DNA of 64,000 nt. Origin: Desulfobacteraceae bacterium. GTDB taxonomy: Bacteria; Desulfobacterota; Desulfobacteria; Desulfobacterales; Desulfosarcinaceae. This document shows positions 35,457 through 45,610 of the stretch, in pieces. Position numbers and translations under genes: made by a program. The number at the start of each line of letters is the position of its first letter. The first letter of the stretch is position 1. The notes below the pieces were generated by a model. It searched no databases. It was given only the letters and a program-made list of their open reading frames with translations, and was not told the DNA's origin. The DNA lies in NCBI GenBank assembly GCA_013003715.1, contig JABDIN010000050.1, positions 62,001-126,000 of the forward strand, in the 5' to 3' direction.

Positions 35457-37058
35457 ATGTCGGATACCAAAAAGGAAAGATATTTCATTGCCGAAAACCT
35501 GTCGGATGTCCATGCGGCCACTGAGCCGGTGAAACTGAAGTACTGCAGCGGGGGAAAATGGCTGGAGTCCAAAACGGACAAGTACATGCCCTGCTACAAT
35601 CCCTCGACAGGAGAAGTGATCGCCATGGCACCGCAGTGCACCGCGGATGAGGTGGAGGCGACCATCCAGGCGGCAGCGGATGCATATCCGGCCTGGTCCG
35701 AAACACCGGTAAGCAAACGCGTGCAGGTCCTGTTTAAGATGAAAACCCTCCTTGACCAACACTTGGAAGAATTGACCTATCTGCTGGCCAAGGAACAGGG
35801 TAAAAAATGGGCCGAGGCCATGGGAGATGTCCTTAAAGTGGCCGAGGTTGTGGAATTCGCCTGCGGGGCACCCCATTTAATGAAGGGTGAATCCCTGATG
35901 AATGTCTCAACGGGCTATGATACGGTACTCTATCACCATCCCATCGGCGTCTTTGCCGGTATCGCACCGTGGAATTTTCCCGCCATGATCCCCCAGGGAT
36001 GGATGACCCCAATCTGCATCGCCACGGGTAACTGCATGGTTCTAAAGGCGGCCAGCTTTGTCCCCCAATCCTCCATGCGATTCATGGAACTCTGGCAGGA
36101 AGCCGGAATTCCGGACGGTGTCATCAACCTCATAACCGCCGGCAGAAACGAAGCGGAAATTCTCCTACGCCATCCGGACATCCAAGGCGTTTCATTTGTG
36201 GGATCCACATCCGTCGGCAAACACATATACACCACCGCCGCCGCCAATGGCAAACGCGTCCAGGCGCTCTGCGAAGCCAAGAACCATGCCCTGGTGCTTC
36301 GTGACTGCAAAATGGAACGCACCGCCATGGGGATCATGAATGCATTCTGCGGTTGTGCCGGTGAGCGATGCATGGCCCTGCCGGTGATCGTGGTTGAGAA
36401 CGCCATTGCGGATGAAATGGTGTCCCTGATCAAGAAACATGCCCTGGAGATGAATTTGGGCAAAGCATACGAAAAGAGCACCGGAATGGGCCCGCTGGTA
36501 AACGAGGGCCACCGTCAATATGTCCTGGACTGGATTGAAACCGGTGTGAAAGAAGGGGCTGAATTGGTAATGGACGGTCGGAATCCCCAGGTGCCCGAAG
36601 GCTGCGAGGACGGCTTTTATGTCGGCCCCACTATATTTGATCATGTGACCGAAGAGATGTCCGTCGGCCGTGAAGAGATTTTCGGTCCGGTATTATGCAT
36701 CAAACGGGTTGAGGATTTCGAAGAAGGGTTGTCGCTGATGAATGCGAGCCGATTCGCCAATGGTTCGGTCATCTATACCCAGAACGGCTACTATGCCCGG
36801 GAGTTCGCCAAACGGACCGACGGCGGCATGGTCGGCATAAACGTCGGCATACCGGTGCCTCTTGGTATTTTCGGATTCACCGGTCACAAACAATCCTTTT
36901 TCGGTGATCTGCACGTGATGGGAAAAGACGGATTCACCTTCTTCACCGAATCCAAATGCGTCACCAACACATGGTTCTCCGAGACAGAGGAATCGTTCAG
37001 CGGTAAAGTCGATACCTGGGATGGCACCATCACATCCATGCCGACGGACGACGACTGA
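35457..37058 (+). CDS. Aldehyde dehydrogenase, methylmalonate-semialdehyde dehydrogenase (MmsA) type
   Basis: A 533-residue ALDH-superfamily enzyme. The catalytic Cys305 lies in GERCMA, and the MmsA-specific segment EAKNHALV replaces the usual general-base Glu motif. The C-terminal GINVGIPVPLGIFGFTG and SFFGDLHVMGKDG are also typical of CoA-acylating MmsA. It would oxidise a semialdehyde to an acyl-CoA with NAD. AAAGGAGC lies upstream of the ATG. It follows the ureohydrolase by about 120 bp, so both may act on successive products of one nitrogenous substrate (inference). Confidence 0.88.
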   Translation: MSDTKKERYFIAENLSDVHAATEPVKLKYCSGGKWLESKTDKYMPCYNPSTGEVIAMAPQCTADEVEATIQAAADAYPAWSETPVSKRVQVLFKMKTLLDQHLEELTYLLAKEQGKKWAEAMGDVLKVAEVVEFACGAPHLMKGESLMNVSTGYDTVLYHHPIGVFAGIAPWNFPAMIPQGWMTPICIATGNCMVLKAASFVPQSSMRFMELWQEAGIPDGVINLITAGRNEAEILLRHPDIQGVSFVGSTSVGKHIYTTAAANGKRVQALCEAKNHALVLRDCKMERTAMGIMNAFCGCAGERCMALPVIVVENAIADEMVSLIKKHALEMNLGKAYEKSTGMGPLVNEGHRQYVLDWIETGVKEGAELVMDGRNPQVPEGCEDGFYVGPTIFDHVTEEMSVGREEIFGPVLCIKRVEDFEEGLSLMNASRFANGSVIYTQNGYYAREFAKRTDGGMVGINVGIPVPLGIFGFTGHKQSFFGDLHVMGKDGFTFFTESKCVTNTWFSETEESFSGKVDTWDGTITSMPTDDD

Positions 37059-37120
37059 TCGATTCGAACCGATGGTGGCCTGGCCGTGTCTCGTGACTTT
37101 CCGCCAGAACACCGTATTCA

Positions 37121-37161
37121 CAGGCTCCGGGCGGTTTTTACCGCAGGAGCCTGTTTGTTTT
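37121..37161 (+). terminator. Terminator after the MmsA-type gene
   Basis: CAGGCTCC (37121-37128) pairs with GGAGCCTG (37146-37153), with an inner CGGT/ACCG extension, followed by TTTGTTTT. Confidence 0.8.
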
Positions 37162-37201
37162 CATGCTGGTGGTATAATAGTAGATCCCAGGGCTAACGCA
37201 T

Positions 37202-37398
37202 GTAAAAATGATACGGTTGGAATAGTGTTTGAAAAAAACAGGTAATGTCAAATGACAAAGCTCAAATTTCAAATGGCGGTATGCTATTTTTTTTTAAGGA
37301 TCGCTTTGATTATAGAGTGAATATAAAACGACAGCATTCCGCCATTTGACATTTGGATTTAGTAATTTGACATTATAACCGTACCTTGTATCAACGCA
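37202..37398. repeat. Palindromic intergenic element, copy B (inverted partner at 3477-3660)
   Basis: The reverse complement of this block matches 3477-3660 nearly throughout, apart from an indel of roughly 15 bases in one arm. It forms a long hairpin: 37242-37285 and 37333-37376 are 44-base arms with 36 paired positions by hand count, around a 47-base loop. TACGGTT-type sequences lie outside the arms at both ends. It fills most of the gap between a terminator and the radical SAM gene; no gene is supported in 37059-37440. Confidence 0.82.
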
Positions 37399-37440
37399 TG
37401 AACAGTATTTTAAAATATATATCATCCGCTAACAGATCTG

Positions 37441-39012
37441 GTGTCCATGAAAACTGAACCCATCAAACAGCCGACGGCAGGCCCGGTTCCACTGCCGCGG
37501 CTGATCACTGAAATCCAGAGCCTGGGTGTTCGGGTGCCACCGCATATTTCCGGACGAAAAGGTGGTGCCGGACCGGCCGAAGGCCGAGCCATGCTCATCG
37601 AGAATGTGCCGGTCAACGTGCCCATCAGTAACAGTTTTGTTGCCGATTCCCCTTACGCCCTGACCGAAACGTGTTGCGGTTATGTCCTGACCAAAGATGG
37701 CGCGGACCTAAAGACGGTCGACATCGTTGCGGATCCCCGATTCTATAAAGAGCAGGTGTCGGAGGGCGTTACCGGCAAACAGACCGCATTGCTGCATGGC
37801 CGGGATTGCCTGGCCACCACCGTACTTCAGACCTGCGTACATTGGAAAACCCATCGACAATGCCGATTCTGTGGTACGGAATTGTCCCTTGCCGCCGGTG
37901 GCACGACGCCTGTGAAGAGACCGTCCGACCTGGCCCGGTTGACGGCATCCGCCGTTGAGAAAGACGGAATACGCCATGTGGTGTTGACCAGCGGCACGGC
38001 CGATCCCCCGGGCGCTGAAATTCCGTACCTTGCCGAATGCGTACGGACCATCAAATCCGCGACAAACATTCCCGTGCATGTGCAATTCGCACCACCTCCG
38101 GAGCATGACGGTATGATCATTTTAAAACAGGCCGGTGTGGATACGGTTGGTATTCACATTGAAAGTTTCGAGGCTTCCGTGCTGGAGCGCATGGCTCCGG
38201 CCAAAGCGGCCATCGGACGGCGCCGGTATGAGGCGGCCTGGGAGAAGGCGGTGGGATTATTCGGTGTCAATCAAGTGAGCAGTTTTATCATTGCCGGGTT
38301 GGGCGAGTCACCGCAATCCATTGTTTGGGGGAGTGAAATCCTTGCAGATATGGGGGTGTATCCATTTGTCGTTCCCTTACGGCCGATTCCCGGCTCGCAA
38401 TTGGCCGGTGAAAAACCACCGGCACCGGACATCATGCACCGGATATATGAAGCTGTCGCCGGGATTCTGAAGAAAAAGGGCTTATCCGCCAGCGCCTGCC
38501 GTGCCGGTTGTGTTCCCTGCGGCGCCTGCAGCGCCTTGGGCGCATATGAAGGGCCCATGGCCCGGCTGCTCTGTCACCGGGCACGGACCGCATCGGAACG
38601 GTCAGCCGCCATGGCCATTCGCCACCAGGTCTTTGTCGAAGAGCAAGGGCTGTTTGAACACTCGGACGAAGATGCCGATGATGCCCGGAGCACCCTTCTG
38701 GTGGCCAAAATTAATACCGATGTGGTCGGCACGGTCAGAGTGTACCCCACGGGTAACGGTCAATGGGTTGGCGGCCGCCTGGCAGTCCACACGGATCATC
38801 GGGTTTACAAGGTCGGTGCCAGCCTGGTGAGAGAAGCCATGAAACGGGTCAAGAAAGAGGGTTGCCGCCGATTCACGGCAAATATTCAGGAAGCCAACAT
38901 CCGGTTTTTCCAACGTCTGGGATGGAAGCCTGATGGCGAAATGAAGATCTACCAGGGCGAGCCCCATCAACTCATGGTGGCGGATTTAGGCCTGGTACCG
39001 GATGATCTTTAG
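37441..39012 (+). CDS. Radical SAM / GNAT acetyltransferase fusion (MSMEG_0568-MSMEG_0567 type)
   Basis: A 523-residue fusion. Residues about 60-370 match the MSMEG_0568/Sll0785 radical SAM family, with the cluster cysteines at 132, 141 and 144 (C-x8-C-x2-C, not the canonical C-x3-C-x2-C) and a cysteine group CRAGCVPCGAC near 360. Residues about 375-523 are a GNAT domain of the MSMEG_0567/Sll0786 family (RHQVFVEEQGLF, GRLAVHTDHR, FFQRLGWKPDGE). These are usually separate adjacent genes in the Nit1C cluster, which is linked to nitrilase and cyanide use. The GTG start has no clear ribosome-binding site; ATG 37447 is an alternative. Confidence 0.8.
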   Translation: MSMKTEPIKQPTAGPVPLPRLITEIQSLGVRVPPHISGRKGGAGPAEGRAMLIENVPVNVPISNSFVADSPYALTETCCGYVLTKDGADLKTVDIVADPRFYKEQVSEGVTGKQTALLHGRDCLATTVLQTCVHWKTHRQCRFCGTELSLAAGGTTPVKRPSDLARLTASAVEKDGIRHVVLTSGTADPPGAEIPYLAECVRTIKSATNIPVHVQFAPPPEHDGMIILKQAGVDTVGIHIESFEASVLERMAPAKAAIGRRRYEAAWEKAVGLFGVNQVSSFIIAGLGESPQSIVWGSEILADMGVYPFVVPLRPIPGSQLAGEKPPAPDIMHRIYEAVAGILKKKGLSASACRAGCVPCGACSALGAYEGPMARLLCHRARTASERSAAMAIRHQVFVEEQGLFEHSDEDADDARSTLLVAKINTDVVGTVRVYPTGNGQWVGGRLAVHTDHRVYKVGASLVREAMKRVKKEGCRRFTANIQEANIRFFQRLGWKPDGEMKIYQGEPHQLMVADLGLVPDDL

Positions 39013-39045
39013 TGTTCAAGAATCTACTCAATAAGGAGTCTTAAA

Positions 39046-40035
39046 TTGAATCAGGATCTGGAGGAACTCATCATCGCCGTCAGGGGATATACCGGCGTAA
39101 AACGCAAACTGCCCATCAGACAGATCGTTGAAAAACTCAGACCCACTTGCGCTTATGGTAATCCTCTGCCCAATTACGGAGATGATGCGGCCGTAATACC
39201 ACACGGGGATGAATTCCTGCTGCTCGCCGCCGACGGAATGATGACCGGCCTGTTGATCGCGGAACCCTATGCCGCCGGCAAAGCCTCGGTGATGGTAACG
39301 GTCAATGATATCTATTCCATGGGGGGGCGACCCATGGCCATGGTGAATGTTCTGGCCAGCGGACCGGAAAAACAACGGGGCCTCATCGTGGACGGCATTG
39401 CCAAGGGTTGCGCCAAACTTCGGGTACCCATGGTTGGCGGCCACCTTCATCCGGATGCACCGGAGATGGAGCCCGCCCTGAGCGTGGCCATCCTGGGCCG
39501 TGCGAAAAAAATACTCCGCAGCCATTTGGCCGCAGAAGGCGACGATATCATCGTGGCCGTGGATTTCTCCGGCCGTGCGGGCTGCCGTACCGTCGTTAGC
39601 TGGGATGCCAATTCGGGTAAAACGCCGGATCAATTGCTTCACCGCCTGGAGGCCCTGCCCTGCATCGCCGAAAATGAATTATCCGTCGCCGCCAAGGATA
39701 TCTCCAATGCCGGCTTGCTGGGCACCACCGCCATCATGATGGAAAACTCCGGAAAGGGGGCCGATATCGATATCAATGCCATTCCCCTGCCCCCGGACAT
39801 GGCGCTGCGCCAATGGGTCATGTGCTTCCAGAGCTACGGTTTTGTCCTTGCCGTGAACTCTGTCGACACACCGAAGGTGATCAAGACCTTCACCGACCGG
39901 AATGTCACGGCCGCCGTGATCGGCCGGGTAACGGATACCTCACTTGTCACCCTGATCGACGGCAACGACCGGATGGATCTCTTTGATTTCAATACGGACG
40001 AGATTACCGGGATACGCTATAACGGCGCGGTTTAG
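39046..40035 (+). CDS. Sll0787-family AIR-synthase-like protein
   Basis: A 329-residue member of the PurM/ThiL/SelD ATP-binding fold. Motifs include YGDDAAVIP, AADGMM, VTVNDIYSMGGRP and VPMVGGHLHPD, with AKDISNAGLLG in the second domain. It follows the radical SAM-GNAT fusion by 33 bp in the same order as sll0785-sll0786-sll0787, so the family assignment rests on both sequence and context. The reaction is unknown; the fold suggests an ATP-dependent activation step. The start is TTG at 39046 with AAGGAG upstream. Confidence 0.8.
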   Translation: MNQDLEELIIAVRGYTGVKRKLPIRQIVEKLRPTCAYGNPLPNYGDDAAVIPHGDEFLLLAADGMMTGLLIAEPYAAGKASVMVTVNDIYSMGGRPMAMVNVLASGPEKQRGLIVDGIAKGCAKLRVPMVGGHLHPDAPEMEPALSVAILGRAKKILRSHLAAEGDDIIVAVDFSGRAGCRTVVSWDANSGKTPDQLLHRLEALPCIAENELSVAAKDISNAGLLGTTAIMMENSGKGADIDINAIPLPPDMALRQWVMCFQSYGFVLAVNSVDTPKVIKTFTDRNVTAAVIGRVTDTSLVTLIDGNDRMDLFDFNTDEITGIRYNGAV

Positions 40036-40058
40036 TTTACACCATCGAAGGGCGGCAT

Positions 40059-40253
40059 TTATTTTTTGACGGTTTTCACCACCTCATTGGATCCGGCGGC
40101 CTTTCTGCTGGTTGAGCTGAATTCAAACGGTCTGATTTTACCGCGATGGGTCTTGGGATGTTTGGTCTTTATATCTTCCAATTTCTTCTGCACCGACCTG
40201 GCGTCCAGACCGCCCACGGATGAATGAATTCTTTTTTGCATAGTGGATTGCAT
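40059..40253 (-). CDS. Small basic hypothetical protein
   Basis: A 64-residue Lys/Arg-rich frame converging on the AIR-synthase-like gene. No family is recognised and only a weak GGAT precedes the start. Two in-frame Met codons (1 and 5) are possible starts. It may be a chance frame. Confidence 0.35.
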   Translation of the reverse strand: MQSTMQKRIHSSVGGLDARSVQKKLEDIKTKHPKTHRGKIRPFEFSSTSRKAAGSNEVVKTVKK

Positions 40254-40460
40254 AATTATCCGTTACGCGGCGCAATGGGAAAATCCTCCGACACATCACA
40301 CATGTTGAGTTTGTTTTTTTTACCGTTCAATTTAGCCTGGGCAGATTCATTTTAAAATCCGAGAAGTGAAGGTTATAAGTCATCTTCCGTGTATTACGGC
40401 CAACACCGATTCTGTATTTTTTCAATGCAATTACATCTACCTGTTCGCGAAAAGCCTGGA

Positions 40461-41153
40461 TTATGGATATAAGACCCCATCCACCACGGCACTGATTAAT
40501 GTGTCAGTGGTAACGGTTCCCAGGTTGCTTTCAATCTCTTCAAAAACATCACCCACATCATATGCAATCCACAATGTACTGGTAAAGTTGATGGACAGGG
40601 ATGGAGAGTTAAAAACCCAAGTTTGTTCCGTCACAACTTTTAGGCAATCCTGGAATTCTCCTGCGGGAACGGTGATATCTTCAAACCCTTCAATATATAC
40701 CTCGCCCGAGTATGTGCCTGAGTTCGCAGGGACGCCATTTTCTTCATATGTAAAATTGGCATCGAACGTATATGTCTCACCCACAGTCACCTGGGCTGGG
40801 ATCATCGTCACCGGTGTGTCAAACAAGGTGATGTCTGCACCGCCGTTTTCCACTATTTTATGAATGCGAATTCCGTCCGTATTCGACCATAGCTCATAAT
40901 CACCGCTACCGTCTTCAACTTTTACCGCCTCAACACCATGAACCATTTCCGTACCGGTTATTGTCTTTGTATGAACAGGCGACGGACTTGGAGATTTACG
41001 ATACGTATAGTTATCCCCGATGTTGAATGGCGAATAGTCCACCACATTATAAAAGTCATCATTGTTTGCAGTGCCACTGCCACCTCCGCCACCACCACAG
41101 CCAATGGGAAGAATCAAAAAACAACATAGTAACATTGAAAACAATGCATTCAT
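40461..41153 (-). CDS. Hypothetical lipoprotein
   Basis: A 230-residue protein with a lipoprotein signal peptide: hydrophobic stretch then LPIGC, followed by a glycine run (GGGGGGSG) that would act as a flexible tether. The mature part is rich in Thr, Val, Asp and Tyr and looks beta-rich (for example NYTYRKSPSPSPVHTKTITG, ITVPAGEFQDCLKV). The ITVPAGEFxDCLKV stretch is common in outer-membrane-associated secreted proteins of unknown function. No operon partner is seen. Confidence 0.72.
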   Translation of the reverse strand: MNALFSMLLCCFLILPIGCGGGGGGSGTANNDDFYNVVDYSPFNIGDNYTYRKSPSPSPVHTKTITGTEMVHGVEAVKVEDGSGDYELWSNTDGIRIHKIVENGGADITLFDTPVTMIPAQVTVGETYTFDANFTYEENGVPANSGTYSGEVYIEGFEDITVPAGEFQDCLKVVTEQTWVFNSPSLSINFTSTLWIAYDVGDVFEEIESNLGTVTTDTLISAVVDGVLYP

Positions 41154-41888
41154 CAGGCGCTCTCCTTTGTGAAAAAAGTTAGTCGATTATCTACCTGTCC
41201 ATTATCCAACTCTAATGTCATCTACTTCGCACCAACTGCAACAAGCTTATTTTCGAACTCCGTGCTACCAAAATTTTTTGTCCAGATCTATGCGGACATA
41301 TCATAAGCGAGTACAGACGGTTTGGGCTGGGAGAATTTCCATTTGTTCTGTTTTTTAAAATTTGATGACTCCAACCCGGTGCCCACCATCAAAAGGGTTT
41401 TTCCGCCTGGACCAAGGGTGAATAATGAATCTGCCGGCCTGCAGTATTCAATGACGGGGCCGATTTCTATCATACAATATCACCGTTATTACTATTGATA
41501 CGGGATATCCGGTTACCCCCTGTATACAAGGCATTTTCTCCGAAGAACAAAATATCCGGAAGCGCGGCAGAAAAATGAACCAATGTAATTTGACTTCGTC
41601 AAAATGTTAGCACAATAGTATCCGGGTAGCACAAGAAAAATACAATCAATTCACAATCCATATATTCATTGCAAGGAAGCCATATTTTTTATAACAAACC
41701 ATCACGCAGACGCATCAGTCGAACATATTATTGCGTTTTTTTACAGGTTGACATCGGTCGGTGATTATGAAACGAGGTCAGACGGCTTACGCTGCTTGCG
41801 CTCATCGGATGACGCCATTTTCCGATCATTGTCGTGCAATGGAATAATTTGTCCCGAATAGAACCATCAAATGAAAAGGTGTCTCATG
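41154..41888. other. Intergenic region without a supported gene
   Basis: About 735 bases. A 61-codon minus-strand frame (41288-41473, MIEIGPVIEYCR start) lacks a ribosome-binding site and recognisable family. AT-rich stretches near 41640-41700 could hold promoters, but no clear -35/-10 pair is assigned. Nothing else is seen. Confidence 0.3.
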
Positions 41889-42770
41889 TTAAACACGAAT
41901 GAAGACAAGGTCATCGAATTTCTACTGCAATGCCAGCCCGGACCACCTCGAAGCCGCGGGACCTGGCGCGTAGGACACACGGGCGAGCCTTTTATTCTGC
42001 CGAGCATCGGCGGTATCACCTTGAATGTGCAGGTGGGTGATTCGGCTTTTGGGTTGGCCGGGGATCACGTGGAGCCGGATGTCAGTTGCACGGCAAATGC
42101 ACCGAAATGGAATGAATTTCCCAATGATTCATTACAAATCTATGCTTGTGTCGGGAACAAGGCCACGGTGGTGTCCGGCGAGGCAAAGGGGGCTGAGGGT
42201 ATCGTCACGGGACATCATGGCGGATCGGAACACGTCATCGTTCATTTCGAACGACCCGTTCGCGAGAAGATGACTTATGATGATAAAATCATCATCCGGG
42301 CCTGGGGCCAGGGGTTACAACTGGTGGACTTCCCGGATATCAAATTGTTCAATCTGGATCCGGAGTTATTGAAAAAATTAAAAATCATCAGGGCAAAATC
42401 CGGCTCACTGAAGGTGCCGGTGACGACTTTAGCACCGGCGGCATGCATGGGGTCGGGTATCGGATCCGCACATACGGCAAGCGGCGACTATGATGTGATG
42501 ACGAGTGACCCGGAAACCGTAAAAAAATATAAACTGGATCAGATGCGCTTCGGCGATTTTATCGCCCTTCTCGACCATGACAACAGCTATGGCCGGGCGT
42601 ATAAACAAGGCGCCGTCAGCATTGGTGTGGTGGTCCACAGTGATTGTTTTCTCGCCGGTCACGGCCCGGGTATCACCACGGTCATGACCTGCCCGACTCC
42701 ATTGATTGAACCGGTTATCGATAAAAAGGCCAATATTGCCGACCTGTTGGGTATAGGCACCGCGGTCTAA
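41889..42770 (+). CDS. DUF4438 domain protein
   Basis: A 293-residue protein matching the DUF4438 family ([65 protein letters not shown]). The central part resembles an SH3-like barrel and the family has no established function. ATG 41889 is preferred over 41871 because AAAAGGTG lies just upstream. Its stop overlaps the stop of the convergent regulator gene by three bases (42767-42770 region). Confidence 0.72.
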   Translation, partial: LNTNEDKVIEFLLQCQPGPPRSRGTWRVGHTGEPFILPSIGGITLNVQVGDSAFGLAGDHVEPDVSCTANAPKWNEFPNDSLQIYACVGNKATVVSGEAKGAEGIVTGHHGGSEHVIVHFERPVREKMTYDDKIIIRAWGQGLQLVDFPDIKLFNLDPELLKKLKIIRAKSGSLKVPVTTLAPAACMGSGIGSAHTASGDYDVMTSDPETVKKYKLDQMRFGDFIALLDHDNSYGRAYKQGAVSIGVVVHSDCFLAGHGPGITTVMTCPTPLIEPVIDKKANIADLLGIGTAV

Positions 42771-44506
42771 TCCAAAGACAGCAGATACATGCGAAGGTTC
42801 AATTTTTTATGCCGGATACCCAGTTTGTTGCGGATGGAATCACGATAGGCATCGATGGTTCGCGGCGATCTGTTGACGAGTTTGGCTATCTCCTTGGTCG
42901 TCCGCCCCTGCTTCACCAGATTCGCGATCTGAATCTCGGCCGGTGTGAAATTCAGATATTCATACGTCAGTCTTCTTGAGAAGGGGGATATGATTTCATC
43001 CAGATTTGCTTCTATCAGATTCAGGCAGGCTTGCTGCGCGGGGCTGAGTTTGGTGTCTTTAATCCGGTTTAAATATGGTTTTACCGCATCATTGACATTG
43101 AAGAGCACTTTCTCTTCCAGCTCTTTCCGGTCTTCCTCCAATTTCTTCAACAGCACCCTCAGGGCCGTATTGGTCTGCGACAAGCTTTCCGCGCTTTCCT
43201 GGAACTCCATCTGCTTAATCTCCAACTCTTTCCGAACCCGCATTTGCGCTGTGATATCGAAAATGATGCCATTCACATACACAATCCCCTCCTCTTCATT
43301 CTCGAGACTTCTAGCAATGGCATGTACCCAGCGCCACTCTTTTTTAACCGGATGGAAGAGTTGGGCGATGACATTCTTATCCGGATATGTGATATCGGAG
43401 ATCACTTCTTTATCATCGGGATGAATATGATTAAACCATTGGGCATAATCCCGGGTGTCGCGGGTGCCCAGCACATCCGTGATCGAAGGGCTTACAAAAA
43501 CAACATCCACCGCGGCTGACGCGTTTTTATCAAACGACAATCTGTATACGACAAACTCATTGGCATTTTCCATAAAAGAGCGAAGGTGCTGTTCACTCTC
43601 GCTCAATGCCCGGCGCGCTTTATCGTGTTCCAACAACGCCCCCAGCATGGCGCCGGCTGTTTTCAGCATATCGCTTTCAGCGTTCGACCAATAGCGTTCA
43701 CCCCAGCAATCATCAAAACCGATAAATCCCCACCACTTGTCCGAAACATATATGGGAGCGACCATAATCGACTTTATACCCTGGGGTGCTAACACCCTTC
43801 TCTCTTCACGGGGGAGTCTTCGGACGATTTCCTTAATGGTGTGCCCCTGCTTCATGAGTATCCGCCACCGATTTAATCCACCGGATAACCAGGGCAGATT
43901 GGTGGTTCCCGGGTTCCCCTTCTGGGGGAAAACCCCCGGAGCGGACCACTCATGCTGCTGGCTGGTCATCGATACACCGGATGCACTGGTGTGGTTCTTG
44001 AACACATACACCCGGCTCACCGACACGGCTTTGCCCAGCCGGCACAATACCTTGACGATAGTGCACTCATCGAGCGCGCCTCTCCTCAGGAAATGTTCGG
44101 CGGCTTGTGTCACGGCGGATAAGATGGCGTCCCGGCTTTTCAGTTTTTTTTGGTGCGTCAGCATGCGATGGGTGTCACGGATTACACAAACCGAGCCGAC
44201 GAGATCCCCGAACTTGTCAAAGAGCGGGGTTTTCGATTCAATAAAAAACTCGCCCAGGTCAAAAGTCTGCCGGGTGTCAAACAGGTTGCTGCAATCAGGA
44301 CTGGATTCTTTGCGGTTTGTTTCAGTACCCCGACCATTTCCACTGCAGAAAATATCCGTATAATATTTACCTACCGCCGCATCGGCGGTGATACCTAATT
44401 TCTTGCACAACCGATCATTGACGATCACAATTCTGGATTCATGATCCAGAATCATCATATAATTAGGGATGGAACTGAAAATGGACTCCCAGGTAAGATT
44501 CTTCAT
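42767..44506 (-). CDS. PAS-GAF-PAS regulator with LuxR-type DNA-binding domain
   Basis: A 579-residue sensor-regulator in one chain. Residues about 5-110 form a PAS domain ([26 protein letters not shown]), about 125-295 a GAF domain ([21 protein letters not shown]), about 310-430 a second PAS ([20 protein letters not shown]), then a coiled coil and a C-terminal LuxR helix-turn-helix ([44 protein letters not shown] region). No kinase or receiver domain is present, so it probably binds a small ligand and DNA directly. It converges on the DUF4438 gene. Confidence 0.87.
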   Translation of the reverse strand: MKNLTWESIFSSIPNYMMILDHESRIVIVNDRLCKKLGITADAAVGKYYTDIFCSGNGRGTETNRKESSPDCSNLFDTRQTFDLGEFFIESKTPLFDKFGDLVGSVCVIRDTHRMLTHQKKLKSRDAILSAVTQAAEHFLRRGALDECTIVKVLCRLGKAVSVSRVYVFKNHTSASGVSMTSQQHEWSAPGVFPQKGNPGTTNLPWLSGGLNRWRILMKQGHTIKEIVRRLPREERRVLAPQGIKSIMVAPIYVSDKWWGFIGFDDCWGERYWSNAESDMLKTAGAMLGALLEHDKARRALSESEQHLRSFMENANEFVVYRLSFDKNASAAVDVVFVSPSITDVLGTRDTRDYAQWFNHIHPDDKEVISDITYPDKNVIAQLFHPVKKEWRWVHAIARSLENEEEGIVYVNGIIFDITAQMRVRKELEIKQMEFQESAESLSQTNTALRVLLKKLEEDRKELEEKVLFNVNDAVKPYLNRIKDTKLSPAQQACLNLIEANLDEIISPFSRRLTYEYLNFTPAEIQIANLVKQGRTTKEIAKLVNRSPRTIDAYRDSIRNKLGIRHKKLNLRMYLLSLD

Positions 44507-44662
44507 TCTAGCCGGTTATTTTATTATTTATTAACAATCAGTTATATTTTTATAACAGGTATTTATGCCCTGTCAAAAAGTGCCTTTTTTGCGGGACGCG
44601 TACATGAAGGTCCATTGGAAGCGGCAAACCGGGCAACACAACGATGACCCCATTGTGATCTG

Positions 44663-45367
44663 TTATACCGGGATACCGATATCGGACAATTGCTGTGTAA
44701 TCAAGGTTTCCCATCCTTTGTTGGCCGCCGGATTCGCCGGGCTGGGGTGGGCGATTCGACCGATGGTAATGTCCAACCCCTCAAGTGCCTGTTGCGCCTG
44801 GCGACGGGCATATTCCCCTATTCCAATGACATATTCCGGAGATAATCGTAAAACGGTTTCACGCAGTGCCGCATTGCAGGCGGCAACCAACGGTCCCCTT
44901 TCCTTTACCTTGAGTTTATCCGGAGTCTTGTTGCGACCGGATGCTTCAAAAAAAATCAACGGGCAATAGTTTGCCACAAAAAAACGCTTGAAAAACGACT
45001 CCGGAGCATCGAAAACCTTGCGGGCCCATCCCCAAAAACGGCGCCCGCTGACCTCGCTCTTGGCACAGGCGAAACCATCCACCGGCCTTTTGGGGTGCAT
45101 ATTTTCCGGTGTACCGATTTCCGCTGTGATGCCCAGCCAATCCCGGACGGCACCTACTTCACCGAAGGGTATGCCGGTTTGGGCCATGCCCCATGGGCCT
45201 GGGTTCATGCCGACAAATACCGCTTCCTTCGGGCCTTGTGCATAAAACGACAGATATTGATCGTAGGCGTCCGCGGCATAGGTGAGCGGATTGTAAACAT
45301 GCGTAACCGGAGGTCTGAACTTAAGCGGTGATAACGCCTCGACCAATTGCCGTGTTATGGTTTGCAT
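44663..45367 (-). CDS. SMUG1-type uracil-DNA glycosylase
   Basis: A 234-residue protein. The SMUG1 active-site motif GMNPGPWGMAQTGIPFGEV and the DNA-intercalation motif HPSPAN are both present. SMUG enzymes remove uracil, xanthine or hydroxymethyluracil from DNA, starting base-excision repair. Length fits the bacterial SMUG1/GmeSMUG group. A small amphi-Trp gene follows after 21 bases upstream in coordinate order on the same strand, perhaps on a common transcript. Confidence 0.88.
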   Translation of the reverse strand: MQTITRQLVEALSPLKFRPPVTHVYNPLTYAADAYDQYLSFYAQGPKEAVFVGMNPGPWGMAQTGIPFGEVGAVRDWLGITAEIGTPENMHPKRPVDGFACAKSEVSGRRFWGWARKVFDAPESFFKRFFVANYCPLIFFEASGRNKTPDKLKVKERGPLVAACNAALRETVLRLSPEYVIGIGEYARRQAQQALEGLDITIGRIAHPSPANPAANKGWETLITQQLSDIGIPV

Positions 45368-45388
45368 GTTAATGTAACTGCAACCGTA

Positions 45389-45610
45389 TCAATTCTGCCA
45401 TTTAAATTGGAATTCAATTTCCTCGGACTTTCCTTCCCGTTCATGCTCAATGTTGAATTCGGCATGAGCCGGAACGTTAATACGCTCGTTGGCAATCTGA
45501 ATCCTGAAGGGTTTGCCGGATTCAAGACAATCCGCCAGGCGTCGAAGCTTTGCGGCAATCTGCGCCATGTTGTATGATTTTTCCAAATCCCTGTTCACTT
45601 TTTTTGCCAC
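45389..45610 (-). CDS. Amphi-Trp domain-containing small protein
   Basis: A 73-residue protein starting at GTG 45610, which has AAGGAG seven bases upstream; the longer frame to 45685 lacks one. The sequence has the amphi-Trp pattern: helical MAQIAAKLRRLADCLESG followed by short strands ending EIEFQFKWQN with a terminal amphipathic Trp strand. Function of this family is unknown. It precedes the SMUG1-type gene on the minus strand. Confidence 0.7.
   Translation of the reverse strand: MAKKVNRDLEKSYNMAQIAAKLRRLADCLESGKPFRIQIANERINVPAHAEFNIEHEREGKSEEIEFQFKWQN

Noticed and set aside
41288-41473. A 61-codon minus-strand frame in the gap before the DUF4438 gene
   Set aside because: There is no ribosome-binding site, family or neighbour support.
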